From positions 101,229,501 to 101,293,500 of the forward strand of contig JAZBRS010000026.1 of the NCBI GenBank assembly GCA_037176725.1: a stretch of 64,000 nt of DNA, given 5' to 3'. Within the stretch, counting starts at the first letter, position 1; each line of letters begins with the position of its first letter. Made by a program: the position numbers and the translations under genes. The notes under the pieces are model-generated. The model was not told where the DNA came from. It saw only the letters and a list, made by a program, of their open reading frames with translations, and did no database searches. Positions 44,246 to 56,241 of this stretch are shown here, one piece after another. This stretch comes from Posidonia oceanica (lineage: Eukaryota > Streptophyta > Magnoliopsida > Alismatales > Posidoniaceae).

Positions 44246-46519
44246 ATGAAGATATTCCATCCAACCACTGGAGAAGAAATGGATCCCGACTCGATCCAAT
44301 ATCAAGCCGTGTGTCGCTTCCTTTATAGCAACACCAACCAACTTGGCCCAACGTGCATATCAAATCAACATGATCTCCATCATGGTCAATACCTCCTTGG
44401 TGAAGGACTACGAAGGTCTATCGCAAACCACATCCCTGAAGGTCTATACCAAGGATAGCTCGGAAATGCGCCGCCGGACACCGAACACCAAGGGCAGAGG
44501 AACGACCCCAATGGAAGATTCCAAACAAGGGGCCATCCTTTGTTTTTTGAGCAATCACAGCAGCAGCCACATGGCCAGTATAAAGGACGAGTTAACCCAC
44601 TATTCTCCAGTCAACCAGAACGGTTCCCTCAGGCTACAAATTCAAATGCTCAAGCAGCTCAGATAAGCACCACTGACTTGGCAGAAATGAGGAAGATGCT
44701 CAGTGCACTGGGAGTACACACTCAAGCTCTGCTATCTTTCGATATGGGCAAGTTCCCTCCTTTTCGGCTACCTCCGGGGTTCAAGTATCCTAAGATGCCT
44801 AAATTTGATGGAACTACAAATCCTCAAAGCCATATTATAAGATTCCAAATGAAGGCCGTGCCTTACTGCCATGACTTAGGGCACCTTATCCACTTGTTCT
44901 TCTATTTCCTTGAAGGAGAGCCCATGGAGTGGTTCATGTCACTAAGCAAGGAAGAATTGAGCAATTTCAAGCAAATTCAAGAAAGCATCCTGCTCAAGTA
45001 CCAGTATAAGGTGGAGCCCAAGCCAACCTTCCTTGACTTGACAAAGGAAATTATGGAACCCAGCGAAGACTGGTTCACTTATGCCAATCAGTGGAGAGAC
45101 ATGGCTGCGAGATCAGGCCTAGAAATCCCAGAGAGACAAATAGTCCAAAAGCTGATAGCAAACACCACAGGACCAATGAAGAAAGGACTTGCCAATGCCT
45201 ACTGCCCATCCATTTTAGCATTATATGAGGTGGTGGCATCAGTTTGGGAGAATATCCATGAATTTGAAGAACCACAACCAATTGAAGGTGACATCGATCA
45301 AACCATGGTTAATCAAATTCAAGGAAAATGCAACAACTATTATGGCAATAAAAGGCAACAATGGAGGCAACCACAACCTATCTCAAGTCTGTGGCAAACT
45401 CCAGTCCAGTCGGCACTGCATCAAGTGCTAGAGCCAACACTATACCAAGAGTCAGTAGCTGCATAGGTGCTAAGAATACAGCAAGCTCAACCAACATGGA
45501 GGCAGCAACATCTGACAAGCTCAAGCAAGCCAATAAAATATACGGAGGAGGTCAAGACACCACTCTTGCAAGGCAATCGAAATATGTGAGGCATTTTCAA
45601 GAAAGATAAACCATTGCCAATGCCCATACCCGAGCCAGAGCCAATGCCAAAGCCCGCACCCGTGCTAGAGCAAGAACCATTGCCAATGCCCATACCCGAG
45701 CTAGAGCCTGCACCCATTCTAGAGCAAGAACCATTGCCAATGCCCGTACTCAAGCCAAAGCCAATGCCAGAGCCCGCACCCGAGCTAGAGCAAGAACCAT
45801 TGCCAATGCCCATACCGGAGCCAGAGCCAATGCCAGAGCCCACACCCGAGCTAGAGCAAGAACCATTGCCAATGCCTGTACCCGAGCCAAAGCCAATGCC
45901 AGAGCCCACACCTGAGCTAGAGCAAGAACCATTGCCAATGCCCGTACCCAAGCCAGAGCCAATGCCAAGGCCCACACCCGTGCTAGAGCAAGAATCATTG
46001 CCAATGCCTATACCCAAGCCAGAGCCAATGCCAGAGCCTGCACCCGAGCTAGAGCAAGAACCATTGCTAATGCCCGTACCTGAGCCAGAGCCAATGCTAG
46101 AGCCAGCACCCGAGCTAGAGCAAGAATCAATGCCAATGCCCGTACCCGTGCCAGAGCCAATGCGAGAGATGATGTCAGTGCCACCAAGAGCATCCAACCC
46201 AGATGTTGTGACAGCTGAGCTAGGGGCTGAAAATGAGCTTACTGCACCTTCCTACATCAAGGAATTGCTGCCTCATCCACCTAGGCCTCCAGACATATCA
46301 GTTTGTGGAAAGTCTATCCCTGCAGTGAAGAGGTGTCCGTGAAAGTACATCAAGCACACACCAAAGAAGTGGATTCCATGCATCAGCGGGATTAACCATG
46401 CTCGCAAGCCAAAGTTCAGAAGAATACAGCTTGTGACGCAAGGGGCAGAGAACCGTGCTCATCCATCAGGCTGCCCTCTTCTCTCAGGACGAAGCATAGA
46501 TTTCGCATTTGACACTGAT
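44246..46519 (+). pseudogene. gag: Gag of element E with proline-rich C-terminal repeats
   Basis: The first ATG in the frame is at 44246 (MKIFHPTTGEEMDPD). The gag core (KFPPFRLPPGFKYPKMPKF, GEPMEWFMSLSKEELSNF, WFTYANQWRDMAARS) lies at about 44745-45110 and is related to gag of element F. One frame continues to the TAG at 46517, interrupted by TAG at 44456, TAG at 45464, TGA at 45587 and TGA at 46340, all explained by C-to-T changes. After the core the frame runs through a 66-base repeat array encoding proline- and glutamate-rich units. No zinc knuckle, protease or pol follows. The true N-terminus may be spliced from the upstream ATG exon. Confidence 0.8.
45611..46160 (+). repeat. 66-base repeat encoding PEPMPEPAPELEQEPLPMP
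   Basis: About eight units of 66 bases (22 codons) within the gag frame of element E. The exact multiple of three keeps other frames open too, including a glycine/serine-rich reverse-strand ORF that is a shadow. Confidence 0.92.
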
Positions 46520-48344
46520 TAGGGAGTCGAAAGCGAGAAGCCTCTACTGATGGAGGCTACACTAGGGGCATCCCCCCTAGTAATTGTAAATAGACTTCAT
46601 CTTTTTTTTCCTGTTTTTCTTTTATCTTGATTGAGCATGAAAAATACCTAAATAAAATACATCCCTCCACGTAATAAAGTGTAAACTTAATGAGAAAGAA
46701 ATCCTTCCACGCAAGCATGGGAAACTGAGACCAAATCCTTCCACGCAAGCATGGGAAACTGAGACCAAATTGGGAAGGACCATACTTGGTGGTTGAGGCA
46801 TATCCAGACATTGCCTATTTGTTTGGCCAGAGAGGATGGCACTAGGCTTGAATATCCCTGGAATGCGCTGCACCTCAAACAGTACTACCCTTGATATGCA
46901 CACTGAGCCACTAGATTGCCCATGCTTGAGGACCTACTGTTTCCAAAGCCTAAGAGTCATACCTTAGCCTCACCTCACAAACACTTTGTGGGAGAAGGAA
47001 GGGAAATGATCCAACACTGAGATAGAGGCAAAACCCTAAGGAGCCTCCTCCCAGTTCATGAACAACAACTCCACACACATCCCTTGAGTCAAACACGTTA
47101 CCCTAGTTCAAATTGGATAGGCGTCTAAGGCCAAAACTTAGTAGCGCAAAAAAGAGGGGAGTGTACCAAATTGAAGAGTGTCTCGGTCCGTCAAGGAATG
47201 AGTATCTATTGGTCGAGCACTCAAACGAGGTGAGACTACTTGCCAAAATACCTGGAAAAGAAGAGAGAAAAGAAGATAGCAAAGAAGCTGTCCATGTGCA
47301 AGAAAAGAAAGAGAATGGAAAAGAAGGCAGCAAAGAAGATGTCGAAGATGTCCAAGAGTCAAAACTAAAAAGCTGGGCGCAGTAGGAATCAACCTTGAAC
47401 TGGGAGGGGTATAGGCTTCAAATCTTTAGTTGAAATCTAAGGATAGGACATTGACCTTCCTTCCACCTGCATCCTGCACTGTACACTTAGAGGCAAGGGG
47501 CAGAAACCTAGGTCTAGGGGCAGTTAAGTGCCAAAGCAAGCCTGAGGTATCTTCAGACTCTGAGATGCACAAGGGACTAAACTGTCAAGGCTTTCCAGCC
47601 ACGAGGTCTCCTGTTTCCCAACTTCTTTGAAGATTCTACTTCTCTTACAAAAAATCCAAAAACATTATAAATCCAAAAAATGATAAAACCAAAATTCCAA
47701 AAAATGATAAAAGCAAAAATCCAAAAAAATGATAAAACAAAAAATCCAAAAAAAAAAAGGAAAAAGATAAAACCAAAAATCCAAAATATAGCAAAAGAAA
47801 AAATCCAAAAATAGTGAGTAGGGTAAATCTACCCAACCAACATTACCTCATGAAATTGATAACAAGTAAGGCCGATGATGCAAAATTCTAGGAAATTTTA
47901 CGACTCCGTGTCATGCTTGACCTCTCCTATTCAAGACGGTCATTTAGTATTCGCCTACGAGCCAAGACTGGGATCTCGAGAAGAAACAGCCCCTCGTCTG
48001 GCATGCCATCATTAGACAACAAAGCTGAGGCCAAAGCTCGTTATCCAAAACCTAATTTTCGTTTGTTTATTTCATGTTAATTATTTTATTTCTTTATGCT
48101 TACTTTGGACTAGGGGCGAGAATAACCCTAGATGGAATAACAAATTTGCCAAGATTGTGCAGAAAATCATTCAGAGGTTTGAACGAGCCAATCTCAGCGT
48201 CCAACGTTGGACGCGGGGAATGGCGCGTCTTACGTTATCCACACCATATCAAGCGTATAACGTTCAAATCAGCTTTCCAACGTTGGACGCAGAAAACTCA
48301 GCGGATAACGTTATCCACACCATATGAGGCGTATAATGTTTTAT
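46520..48344 (+). other. Non-coding region of element E after gag
   Basis: No gene is seen. It includes an imperfect repeat of TCCACGCAAGCATGGGAAAC (46700-46765) and a segment with AGCAAAGAAGCTGTCCA units (47260-47360) that recurs in element F at 54290-54480. It also holds an A-rich array (47645-47815) and palindromes of the GCGTCCAACGTTGGACGC type at 48195-48330. Confidence 0.65.
47645..47815. repeat. A-rich array (AAAATCCAAAAAATGAT units)
   Basis: Degenerate tandem copies of AATCCAAAAAATGATAAAA. A similar array lies at the corresponding place in element F (54785-54965). Confidence 0.85.
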
Positions 48345-48612
48345 CAAATCCCAGAGCACAACCGGGTAACCAAAGCAAAGAATCCCAGAGCACAATCGGG
48401 TAACCAAAGCAACGAACCCCGGAGCACAACCGGGTAACCAAAGCAAAGAATCCTGGAGCACAACCAGGTAACCAAAGCAAAGTACCCCGGAGCACAACCA
48501 GGTAACCAAAGCAAAGAACCCCGGAGCACAACTAGGTAACCAAAGCAAAGAACCCCAGAGAACAACCGGGTAACCAAAGCAAAGACTCCTAGAGCACAAC
48601 CAGGTAAACAAA
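48345..48612. repeat. 34-base tandem repeat of element E
   Basis: About eight units of 34 bases with the cores GGAGCACAACCGGGTAACC and AAAGCAAAGAA. Reverse-strand cysteine/leucine-rich ORFs here are repeat artefacts. Confidence 0.93.
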
Positions 48613-48633
48613 GAAAAGCCAACGGTATTAGTG

Positions 48634-48638
48634 GACCC
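48634..48638. repeat. Left target site duplication of element F
   Basis: GACCC, matching 57667-57671. Confidence 0.85.
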
Positions 48639-49009
48639 GGTAGATATCCCATTTTCACATTTCCCAGAGTTCATAGAGGATAGGAACTTCTGAGGCACCC
48701 AGATCACACAACTAAGGCTTAATAACATATTTTCCGGAGTTTTCATGATTTGCTTAAAAATAATGCTTGATTTTACTTGACTTAAGGTTGTTGGCTATGG
48801 CAGAGCTAACGCACTCAGACTCGTGGCAAGTCCAAGTACCTTGAGCACACTTTATCCCACTCAAATCCGTGGCAGATTTGAGTTAAAGAAGATGTTTTTT
48901 TGATTTCATGAGATATCTGAAGTTTCCTGGCCTTTTATCATGTTTTCTCTGGATAGAACCTAAGAGCTAGAGCTAGGAATGAACTGAGCTTGCTAATTGC
49001 CAGCTAGGG

Positions 49010-49330
49010 AGGCGACATGGATAGACGCCCTTTGAACAGGCGACTAACCTAGACGTCATCGTAGCAGGCGACTAACTGTCGTGGCGTCCTTTACCCGTCT
49101 CTTGCAGTTATTTTTGACGGTTGTTTCCCACGATTCCACCGACTGTTAGACGCCAACATAACAGGCGACTAACGGTCGTGGAACTGCAACGGTTTTTTCC
49201 ACGATCCCCTTGACCGATAGACGCCAACATAACTGGCAACTAACGGTCGTGGCCTCCATCGAACCGAATTTCCACGGTTTTCCCACGAGTGCTTGAGCGG
49301 TTGCTGGTCTTAGTCACCTACATATGCGGC
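49010..49330. repeat. Dispersed GACGCC...GGCGACTAAC motifs in element F LTR
   Basis: Four to five copies of the pattern TAGACGCC, 10-15 bases, GGCGACTAAC, often followed by GGTCGTGG. The pattern resembles the palindromic modules of elements C and E. Confidence 0.7.
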
Positions 49331-49397
49331 GACTGACAATAACTGTCACTTTTCTTCTAGAAGCTTCTAGGTGTGAACCACCCACATCCCCTAAGCC

Positions 49398-49405
49398 TAT
49401 AAATA
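49398..49405 (+). promoter_or_regulatory. TATA box of element F LTR
   Basis: TATAAATA after AAGCC, conserved in the other LTR at 57000-57007. The promoter role is inferred. Confidence 0.7.
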
Positions 49406-50068
49406 GACCTCGTACGTCAGTACTTGGGACCCTCGGCCAATTTGGAGAAAAACCTATTTTGGAGAGAGCTCAAGAGAGAGGTTTCCTTTAGATTTCTTTT
49501 AAGCTTCCACCTTCAAAGAGTTAGAGTTTTCAATCCAGAAACCCTGGCTTCCACCTCCAAGAGAGAAATCCTAGCTTCCACAGTCCCAACTTCGATCCCA
49601 GAGATCTCGAGCGTAGCCGGAGCTCCAACCATGCCTCCACTTCCTTACTCTACTGCATACAGCACGAGGGTGAAGAGAGTATCTTCTTCCAATCTTTTTC
49701 ATTTTTCATATTGCATTCCTTAACATAGGACCCATAGCATATGCATGCAGGGAACAACCCTCGATTAGTATTAGATTCATTTGTCCATATTATTCTCTAT
49801 TTGCTTTTGTTATCATTTACTACACACAAACTTATCTAGATCTCTTATTTTCATTTGTTTTGAAGGAAAAGGAAAATGCTCACGTGACACGAGGAAGCCA
49901 TTGGACGACATCCTGCCATCGATCTAATGAACCGAGTACCCACATCATCTACATCTCCCTAGGCGCCTTGTCCGCCCATTGATAAGTGGTGATCACAACA
50001 AAGTTAACAATGTCGTGGAAGCATTGTTACCTTCATTCCAAGCACCCCCAAATCCACATCCACAGATC

Positions 50069-50086
50069 TGGTGATCACGGTGGGAC
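50069..50086 (+). other. Primer binding site of element F
   Basis: TGGTGATCACGGTGGGAC shortly after the LTR end. It differs from the E site at the fourth base (T for C), again a C-to-T change. Confidence 0.7.
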
Positions 50087-50105
50087 TCAATTTTAGCCAA
50101 CCCCC

Positions 50106-50118
50106 ATGCTATGTAAGC
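50106..50118 (+). promoter_or_regulatory. ATG followed by splice donor in element F leader
   Basis: CCCCCATGCTAT is followed by GTAAGCG, 42 bases after the LTR end. Element E has the equivalent 38 bases after its LTR end. Confidence 0.5.
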
Positions 50119-51126
50119 GATTCATTTACCTTCTTTCCATTATTGTTATAGATCTAGGTGTAGTTTTCGGTTTGGGGAATCGTGCATGTAGGTTTTCACG
50201 ACACCCAAACCCTTTATCAGTTTTTTTATTGTTTCTGACATTAGTAAAACCCATAGCTTCAATAGCTGGGTTGGTTTTACTGAGGTCAAAAGACTCCAGA
50301 ACTGAGCCACCTTTTTAAGGAGCGCCTGTCCTAGTCGCACCAATGTATGGCGATTGACAGGGGTGCCATCATCATAGGCGACTTAGTCCGAGTCCGTTTC
50401 ACTGCTGATCAGTAGCTTCTTTTGTAATTTGCATTGTGTTTTAGATCTACAGTCGCATAAAGAAAAAACAATCAAAAAATCATTTCTGTCCATTGTATTT
50501 TCGTTTTTTTAACGATTTCTAGGATTGTTTGTGTCCACCCATAAGGTGGAAACTATTTTCTAATATTAGAGATAAAGCTCCTTGAGGGAATCTTTATCTA
50601 GCTAGAACGATCAACCTGAGCGAACCCGGGCCAGTGCAAGTTGCTGTCCTATACTCAGTGTTGGTTATAATAGTTAGATCAAGATCTCAAGGTGTCCTAA
50701 GGTGTTATTATTGACTCCTTCTTCTCCCTAAGTCAATAATAATCCTTTGTAGATACTTGACACTCTAATATCTCGTGTTTATTTACTGTTTTGTGGTTTG
50801 CTAAGTGCCGATCCTAAGGACAGACCTTGGCTGTTGGAAGAAAAGGGCTTAAGCCGCCTGTTCAGAAGACGTCTCGCTCAGCCGCCCTCTCAAACGGCGA
50901 CTTGTTTGGTCGCCTGAATTACAGGCGACGGTAGGGTAGACGTTTCGTTCCAGTGTGCATTGTTTGCAGGGATTAAACTGTCACCATTAACAAGTTGCAA
51001 GAACACTAGAATAGGAATTGTTTACTATTTTATTTTTACTTTCATCGAGTCTATATTAACTAGTGTGTTTGAGTCTGTAATTTCCTTTTTCAAGTTTTCT
51101 GTAATAATTTAAAAGACAATCTCACA
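50119..51126 (+). other. Leader region of element F
   Basis: About 1 kb with no gene. It has short GGCGACT motifs at 50347-50385 and 50870-50945. A pyrimidine-rich run, TTTCCTTTTTCAAG, before 51100 could serve as a splice acceptor. Confidence 0.55.
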
Positions 51127-53799
51127 ATGGAGCTTTATCAGCCGAATCAAGAGCGCATCAATACAACCTCTGCCTCAACCTCTACCTCTATGGCGCAATC
51201 AAGTCTAGGCCCAGATGGGTTCTTTCACAGAGCTTCAACTTCACAGGCACAAGAGCCAGAAACTCCCAACTTTGCACAAGGAGTTGAAGGAGAGAGAGGA
51301 GTAAGCCACTCCCAAACATGGAGTATCTCGTTTGCACACACACTTCCTGAGGTAACCTCCCCAATAGTGCCGCCTACATCAACCGCTTCCTATCTGTCTG
51401 AGAAAGCGACTAATGAGATCTACCAACTCTTGGCACGGCACCACCATCCCTCATTTAGGAGCCTACAAACCTTATCCGTCCACTAAACTTCTTTCCTAAA
51501 CCCTCACCAAAACCCACTAATCACGCCCACTCACACATGCACCACGCCACTAAACCCCACTACAAACTTCCCTACCCGAGGTCCATTCCCACAATACCAC
51601 GCAACACCCACCTACCCTTCCACGCATCAAACCATGCCATCATACACAACCTACAAACAACCACGATATCCTGGAACGTCATACCAACCACAGTATTCTG
51701 GAATAACACACTTATCACAACCTCCCGCTAACACACAATCATACTACACTCCACATCAAACCCACCCCTTCTCTCCACCATACGACCCTCTATCACTACC
51801 AATCCACCAAACACATGGGCCCCTAAACCAAGGACAACAAGCCATGCCAGGACAGGACATCAAAAGAATGATCTCTAAGGCACTCACAGAGGCAGCGGTT
51901 ACACATAAAGCACCAATAGGGTTTGACACTGCTAAATTTCCTCATTTTGTTCTTCCACCTAGATTCAAAATGCCAAAGATGAGGAAATACAGTGGAACAG
52001 AGGATCCAAGAGGCCATCTAGCCACATTTACTATGGATGCTCTACCCTATCAGTATGATAACAGGCTCACTATCTACCTCTTCTTCAAAAGCTTGGAAGG
52101 AGAAGCACTGGGATGGTTCAACATGCTCACAGCATATGATCTCAGTAGCTTCAAGATGGTTCAGGAAAAATTCCTACTCCAATATAGCCATCACATCCAA
52201 CACGAGCCTACAATGAGCGACCTCCTCGCTGAAAGGATGAAACCAGATGAGGAGTTTGCTACTTTTGCAAGTAGATGGAGGGACATGGCTGCAAGGTCAA
52301 AATGCTACATCCCAGAAAGCCAAGCAGTTGAGGACATTTCACGAAACACTACAGGAGCGCTCAGAACAAGGCTACTGATTAGTAACCTTCAAACGTACCC
52401 TCAACTATACGAGCATGCTACTAGAGTCCTCTGTCACAAAGAAGAGTTACCATTCTTGGAACCCGAAGGAAGGGGCAAGAAGACAACCTCTAACTATACA
52501 CTTGAAGGCGTCACTGGGAACATGGCCCAAGTTTCAATTCAGTAGAGGCAGAAGGGGCAAAGAAACCCCCAATATCAGTCTGGGCAATCGTTTCTGGTCC
52601 AAGAGCAACCGGCACAGTACCAGGGGCAGTTAATGCAGCTAATACAGCATCAACAACAACCGCCACCTAACTACTCGGTGCATGCCCAGCAAGGATGGAC
52701 AAACAATGCATACCAAGGGCGACAGCAGGGGCAGAGGAACTACCACAGCGTCCCTCCACCAGGAAACTACAAGGGCCCTCAGAGGCAAAACTATCCTCTG
52801 CTTCCTAAATCGATCCCCGACACATTCAGGATGTTGGTTGAAAGTGGAGATCTGCAACTCCCTGAACCCAGGCCAAGTTTTTCAAATGCTGATATGACCA
52901 AGCACTGCCCTTATCATCAAAACCATGGGCACACCCTTGAAGACTATTTCACTGTCAAAGATAAAATACATAATTTTAATGACAAGGGTAAAATCATGTG
53001 GCTTGAGCTTAAAGCCAGACTAAAAGCAGCTCAAGAGGACCAGCAAGTGATGCAGATACATCAAGAGGCCTTGCTCAACCATCGAGTGGCTCACGCAGAT
53101 GCAGAGATTATCTTATCCACTGCTCGATCTGAGTTTGCTACCATCCAGTACATACAAGCATATCCAGAACAAAGCCCATCAAGCAAAGAGGACCTTAATC
53201 TCAAGGCACCCTCAACACCTACTCTAAACTCTCAGGACATGATCCAAGAAGGCTGCTCGCCCATTTATGATGAGTACACTGACACAGACTGGTGCAATGA
53301 GAAGACAGTGGACTCTCAAATATTCCAGGACTTAATAGAAGAAAACCAATCACCCATCTACGATGAGTATGCTGATGTGGACTGGTACAACATGGAAGTC
53401 ATGTTCAACTTGCCGCTCCCAGCAGCACAAGCAAGAGTTGATCCTCCTCCCAAACCGCCCGATCCTGCAAGAGGATACACTAGAAGCAGTCATGAACACT
53501 ATGTTCATGAAGGAGAGGTTAATACAGAGCACATCAATGGTCACACTTCAAAGGGAGGATGAAATCTGATAGCCTTACTCAAAGACAAAGCCATCAGGGG
53601 CACTGTACAAGGAACAGGTCAGAATGAGTCCGACTCTGACTCTCTGAAGGCAAGGACTGGGCGCAAACCAAAGGAAAGACAAGAACATGCACCACAAGCA
53701 CCTAACTACTTAACGCCAGGGGCAGACTTCCGCAGTCACCCCTCAGGTAAGCCCCCTCATCTTGGAAGGGAGGTGCGAGGTTCCACTGAACCCGACTGA
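51127..53799 (+). pseudogene. gag: Gag of element F
   Basis: One reading frame opens with ATG at 51127 (MELYQPNQERINTTS) and runs to TGA at 53797. It is interrupted by TAA at 51484, TAG at 52543 and TGA at 53560. Each stop can be derived from CAA, CAG or CGA by one C-to-T change. A proline/tyrosine-rich N-terminal part leads to the Retrotrans_gag core (KFPHFVLPPRFKMPKM, GEALGWFNMLTAYDLSSF, FASRWRDMAARS, about 51930-52290). A knuckle-like CPYHQNHGHTLEDY near 52905-52950 has tyrosine where the last cysteine is usual. No protease, RT or integrase follows, so F is non-autonomous. Confidence 0.85.
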
Positions 53800-56230
53800 G
53801 GGCAGTGGTTAATTCAATTAAAACTTGTAAATAAGACATTTCCCTTTCCGCACTCTATTTTCCTTTATTTATCTTTATTTATCTCTAATGCTAAGTTAGA
53901 TTATAAGTAATAAATAATAAAAATGACTGATGAGTGTGGACTGTACCCAACAACTTAGAGTACTAAGCAGAATTGCCAAAATATTATCTAAGGTTTCCTA
54001 AGCTGAGATCGTGACACCCAACGAAGGTCCAACCACTGGTTGTAACAACCTAAAGGCATCTTTAGATCCGTGGGAGTTACATACAATACACCCTTAATTA
54101 GCATGCCTAACTCTAGAAAGAACCAAAGACTGAAACCTAGCCAAGGAAAGAAAGTTGCATCCTAAATAGAAAAGGAACTGAACAACTAGGGTAACCTCAA
54201 CCTTGTCCTGTCTGCACATACACTTGCACGGGGACGTAAGAGAAAGGCAAGCTCGGAGTAGAGGCTTATGGTACGAACTACTTGCCAATTAACTTAGAAA
54301 GCGTCTAGAAAAGATGGCAGCAAAAATTGCCCAAACAGAGAGGAAAGAAGGCAGCAAAGAAGCTGTCCAAGTGAGGAAAAATGAAAAGAGACAGTAAAAG
54401 AAACTGTCCAACTGAAAGAGGTTAGCAAAGAGTTGTCCAAAGAGCGGGAAAGGAACATGGCAAAAGCTGTCCATGTGTCTAAAGCCTAAATCCTGGAGAG
54501 ACGTGTTAAGGACCAAAGAAAGGCAAGTGGAATTCAAGACCTAAGCCAAAACTGAGAGCTTACTGCACTTCAAAACTCCTCCACCTATCTCACTCACAGA
54601 CAAGGGGCAGGGAATCCTAGAAATTTAGGGACTGATTAAATGAAGGAAACAATAATCAAACCAAGGCTAGTATGAGGTTCTAAGTTCTCAAAAGACTAGG
54701 CGTGTTAGAAGGGGAAAGTTCTCTCACCCTAGATAATATAAGGCAATACTACAAGGTCTTTAAGTAAGAAGGTTATGACCACACTCATCAATCCAAAAAA
54801 CACCAAAAAAATTAGAAAATCAAAAATACCAAAAAAAATTAGAAAATCAAAAATACCAAAAAATCAAAAAACCCAAAACACCAAAAAATCGGAAAATCCC
54901 AAAATACCAAAAAATCATAAAATCATAAAAATCAAAAAATTAGAAAATCCAAGAAAACCAACCAAAAAGAAGCACCATCCAACCTACATACAAGTGAAAA
55001 CTTAGAAAGTATGAAGACTAGAATTAGTTTGGCCAGTGATGCAAAAATCATTCACTCAGATTTGGAGATAACGTCCTACTCAAGCGTGCCTCACGGCTTG
55101 GGTGCGTTTTTCTCAACAAAGACATTGCTTCTACAATAATCTTTAGAGCATCTACGGATGACTCACAATCAACGTCTACTGGGCTCCGATTTTCCATCTC
55201 CCTACTGAGGCCAAGACTAATTCCCTCCACCTAGTTCTCAAGTAGCATTGATTAAGGGATTACTTTATCTTCTACAAGTATAACTTAGTCAATCACCCTA
55301 GGAACTGGGAAAGGTTCACCTGTGATTACTAACATCTTTTGTTAAGTGTGCAGGTATACATCTCAACATAAAGAATGAGCTCACACCTAAGGGGCTCATA
55401 TAGTGTGCAAAGGCACACCCACTTCGACTAAAAGGCAAACCCCAGTTTGGCAAAGGAAGGGTTCACTCCCTCACCCAGTTCTTTAATCATAGAACTCCTT
55501 TATTTGCCAAATCGAGCCATGGGACGACAGTCCTTTCCCGAGACTACTGGTCGCACTCGAGGACGGAAAACACTTGACCATTCATTCATTCATTTTGCAT
55601 ATGTCCATATGGTTTGAGACCAACCGTACCTCGCCGGCCTAACCTAGCATATGGACCATTCATTGCATCATATGTTGACTTGCACTTGCATTATCATTGT
55701 TTGCTAGAATCATGCATCCATGCATTTTCTCATATCATCGGAAGTGGAGCACAGACGAAGCCAAATGACCTTCAAGAGTGTTAGAAACCCTTAGGACATG
55801 TGATTCTCCTAGAGCCAACCTAGTTTCTACCAATCCTTCTATCAATTCCAATTCGAGTAAAATCTCAAACAAGATGCCACAAGAGCACTCCTTTTCGATC
55901 GTGTAAGGGTCACGCCCCACGATTTCCTCCTTAGCTTCTGCCCCATTGAAGTACATCTCTACATGGTTGACAGGTCTCGACATCGGCTGCAACACACAGC
56001 ACCGACTTGACCCCTCCATGCCTAAGTCTTCAATATGACGGCAATTAACTGAACCACTTGGCCGTTCAGCAATCTCCCGACACTGAGTCAGTTCACCCCT
56101 TCTTCCTTTTTATTTATCTTTCTTCATTCCTAGTGGCGGATTGTTTGAGACGGAGCTCCCCTTTTCAGGAAATGCTCAATGGGACATTTGTTCTTACCTT
56201 GGACCCGATCTTGTTCCAAGATCAACTCTA
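53800..56230 (+). other. Non-coding 3' region of element F
   Basis: 2.4 kb without a gene between gag and the polypurine tract. It includes AGCAAAGAAGCTGTCCA units shared with element E (54290-54480), an A-rich array (54785-54965) and otherwise unique sequence. Short ORFs lack recognisable similarity. Confidence 0.7.
54785..54965. repeat. A-rich array (AAAATCAAAAATACCAAAAA units)
   Basis: Degenerate copies of CAAAAAATCAGAAAATCAAAA. It corresponds in position to the array at 47645-47815 of element E. Confidence 0.85.
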
Positions 56231-56241
56231 AGGAGGGGATT
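56231..56241 (+). other. Polypurine tract of element F
   Basis: AGGAGGGGATT directly before the right LTR start TGTAGATATCCC. Confidence 0.85.

Larger units (their letters stand above)
48639..50064 (+). mobile_element. 5' LTR of gag-only element F
   Basis: A 1426-base LTR ending ACATCCACA, nearly identical to 56242-57666. The first base pair is GG instead of TG, a terminal mutation compared with the right copy. It contains repeated GACGCC...GGCGACTAAC motifs (49010-49330) and TATAAATA at 49398-49405. The insertion is recent, judging by the few differences between LTRs. Confidence 0.93.

Noticed and set aside
45487..46197. Glycine/serine-rich reverse-strand ORF opposite the gag of E
   Set aside because: Shadow of the 66-base repeat.
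48264..48746. Cysteine/leucine-rich reverse-strand ORFs
   Set aside because: Generated by the 34-base tandem repeat of element E.
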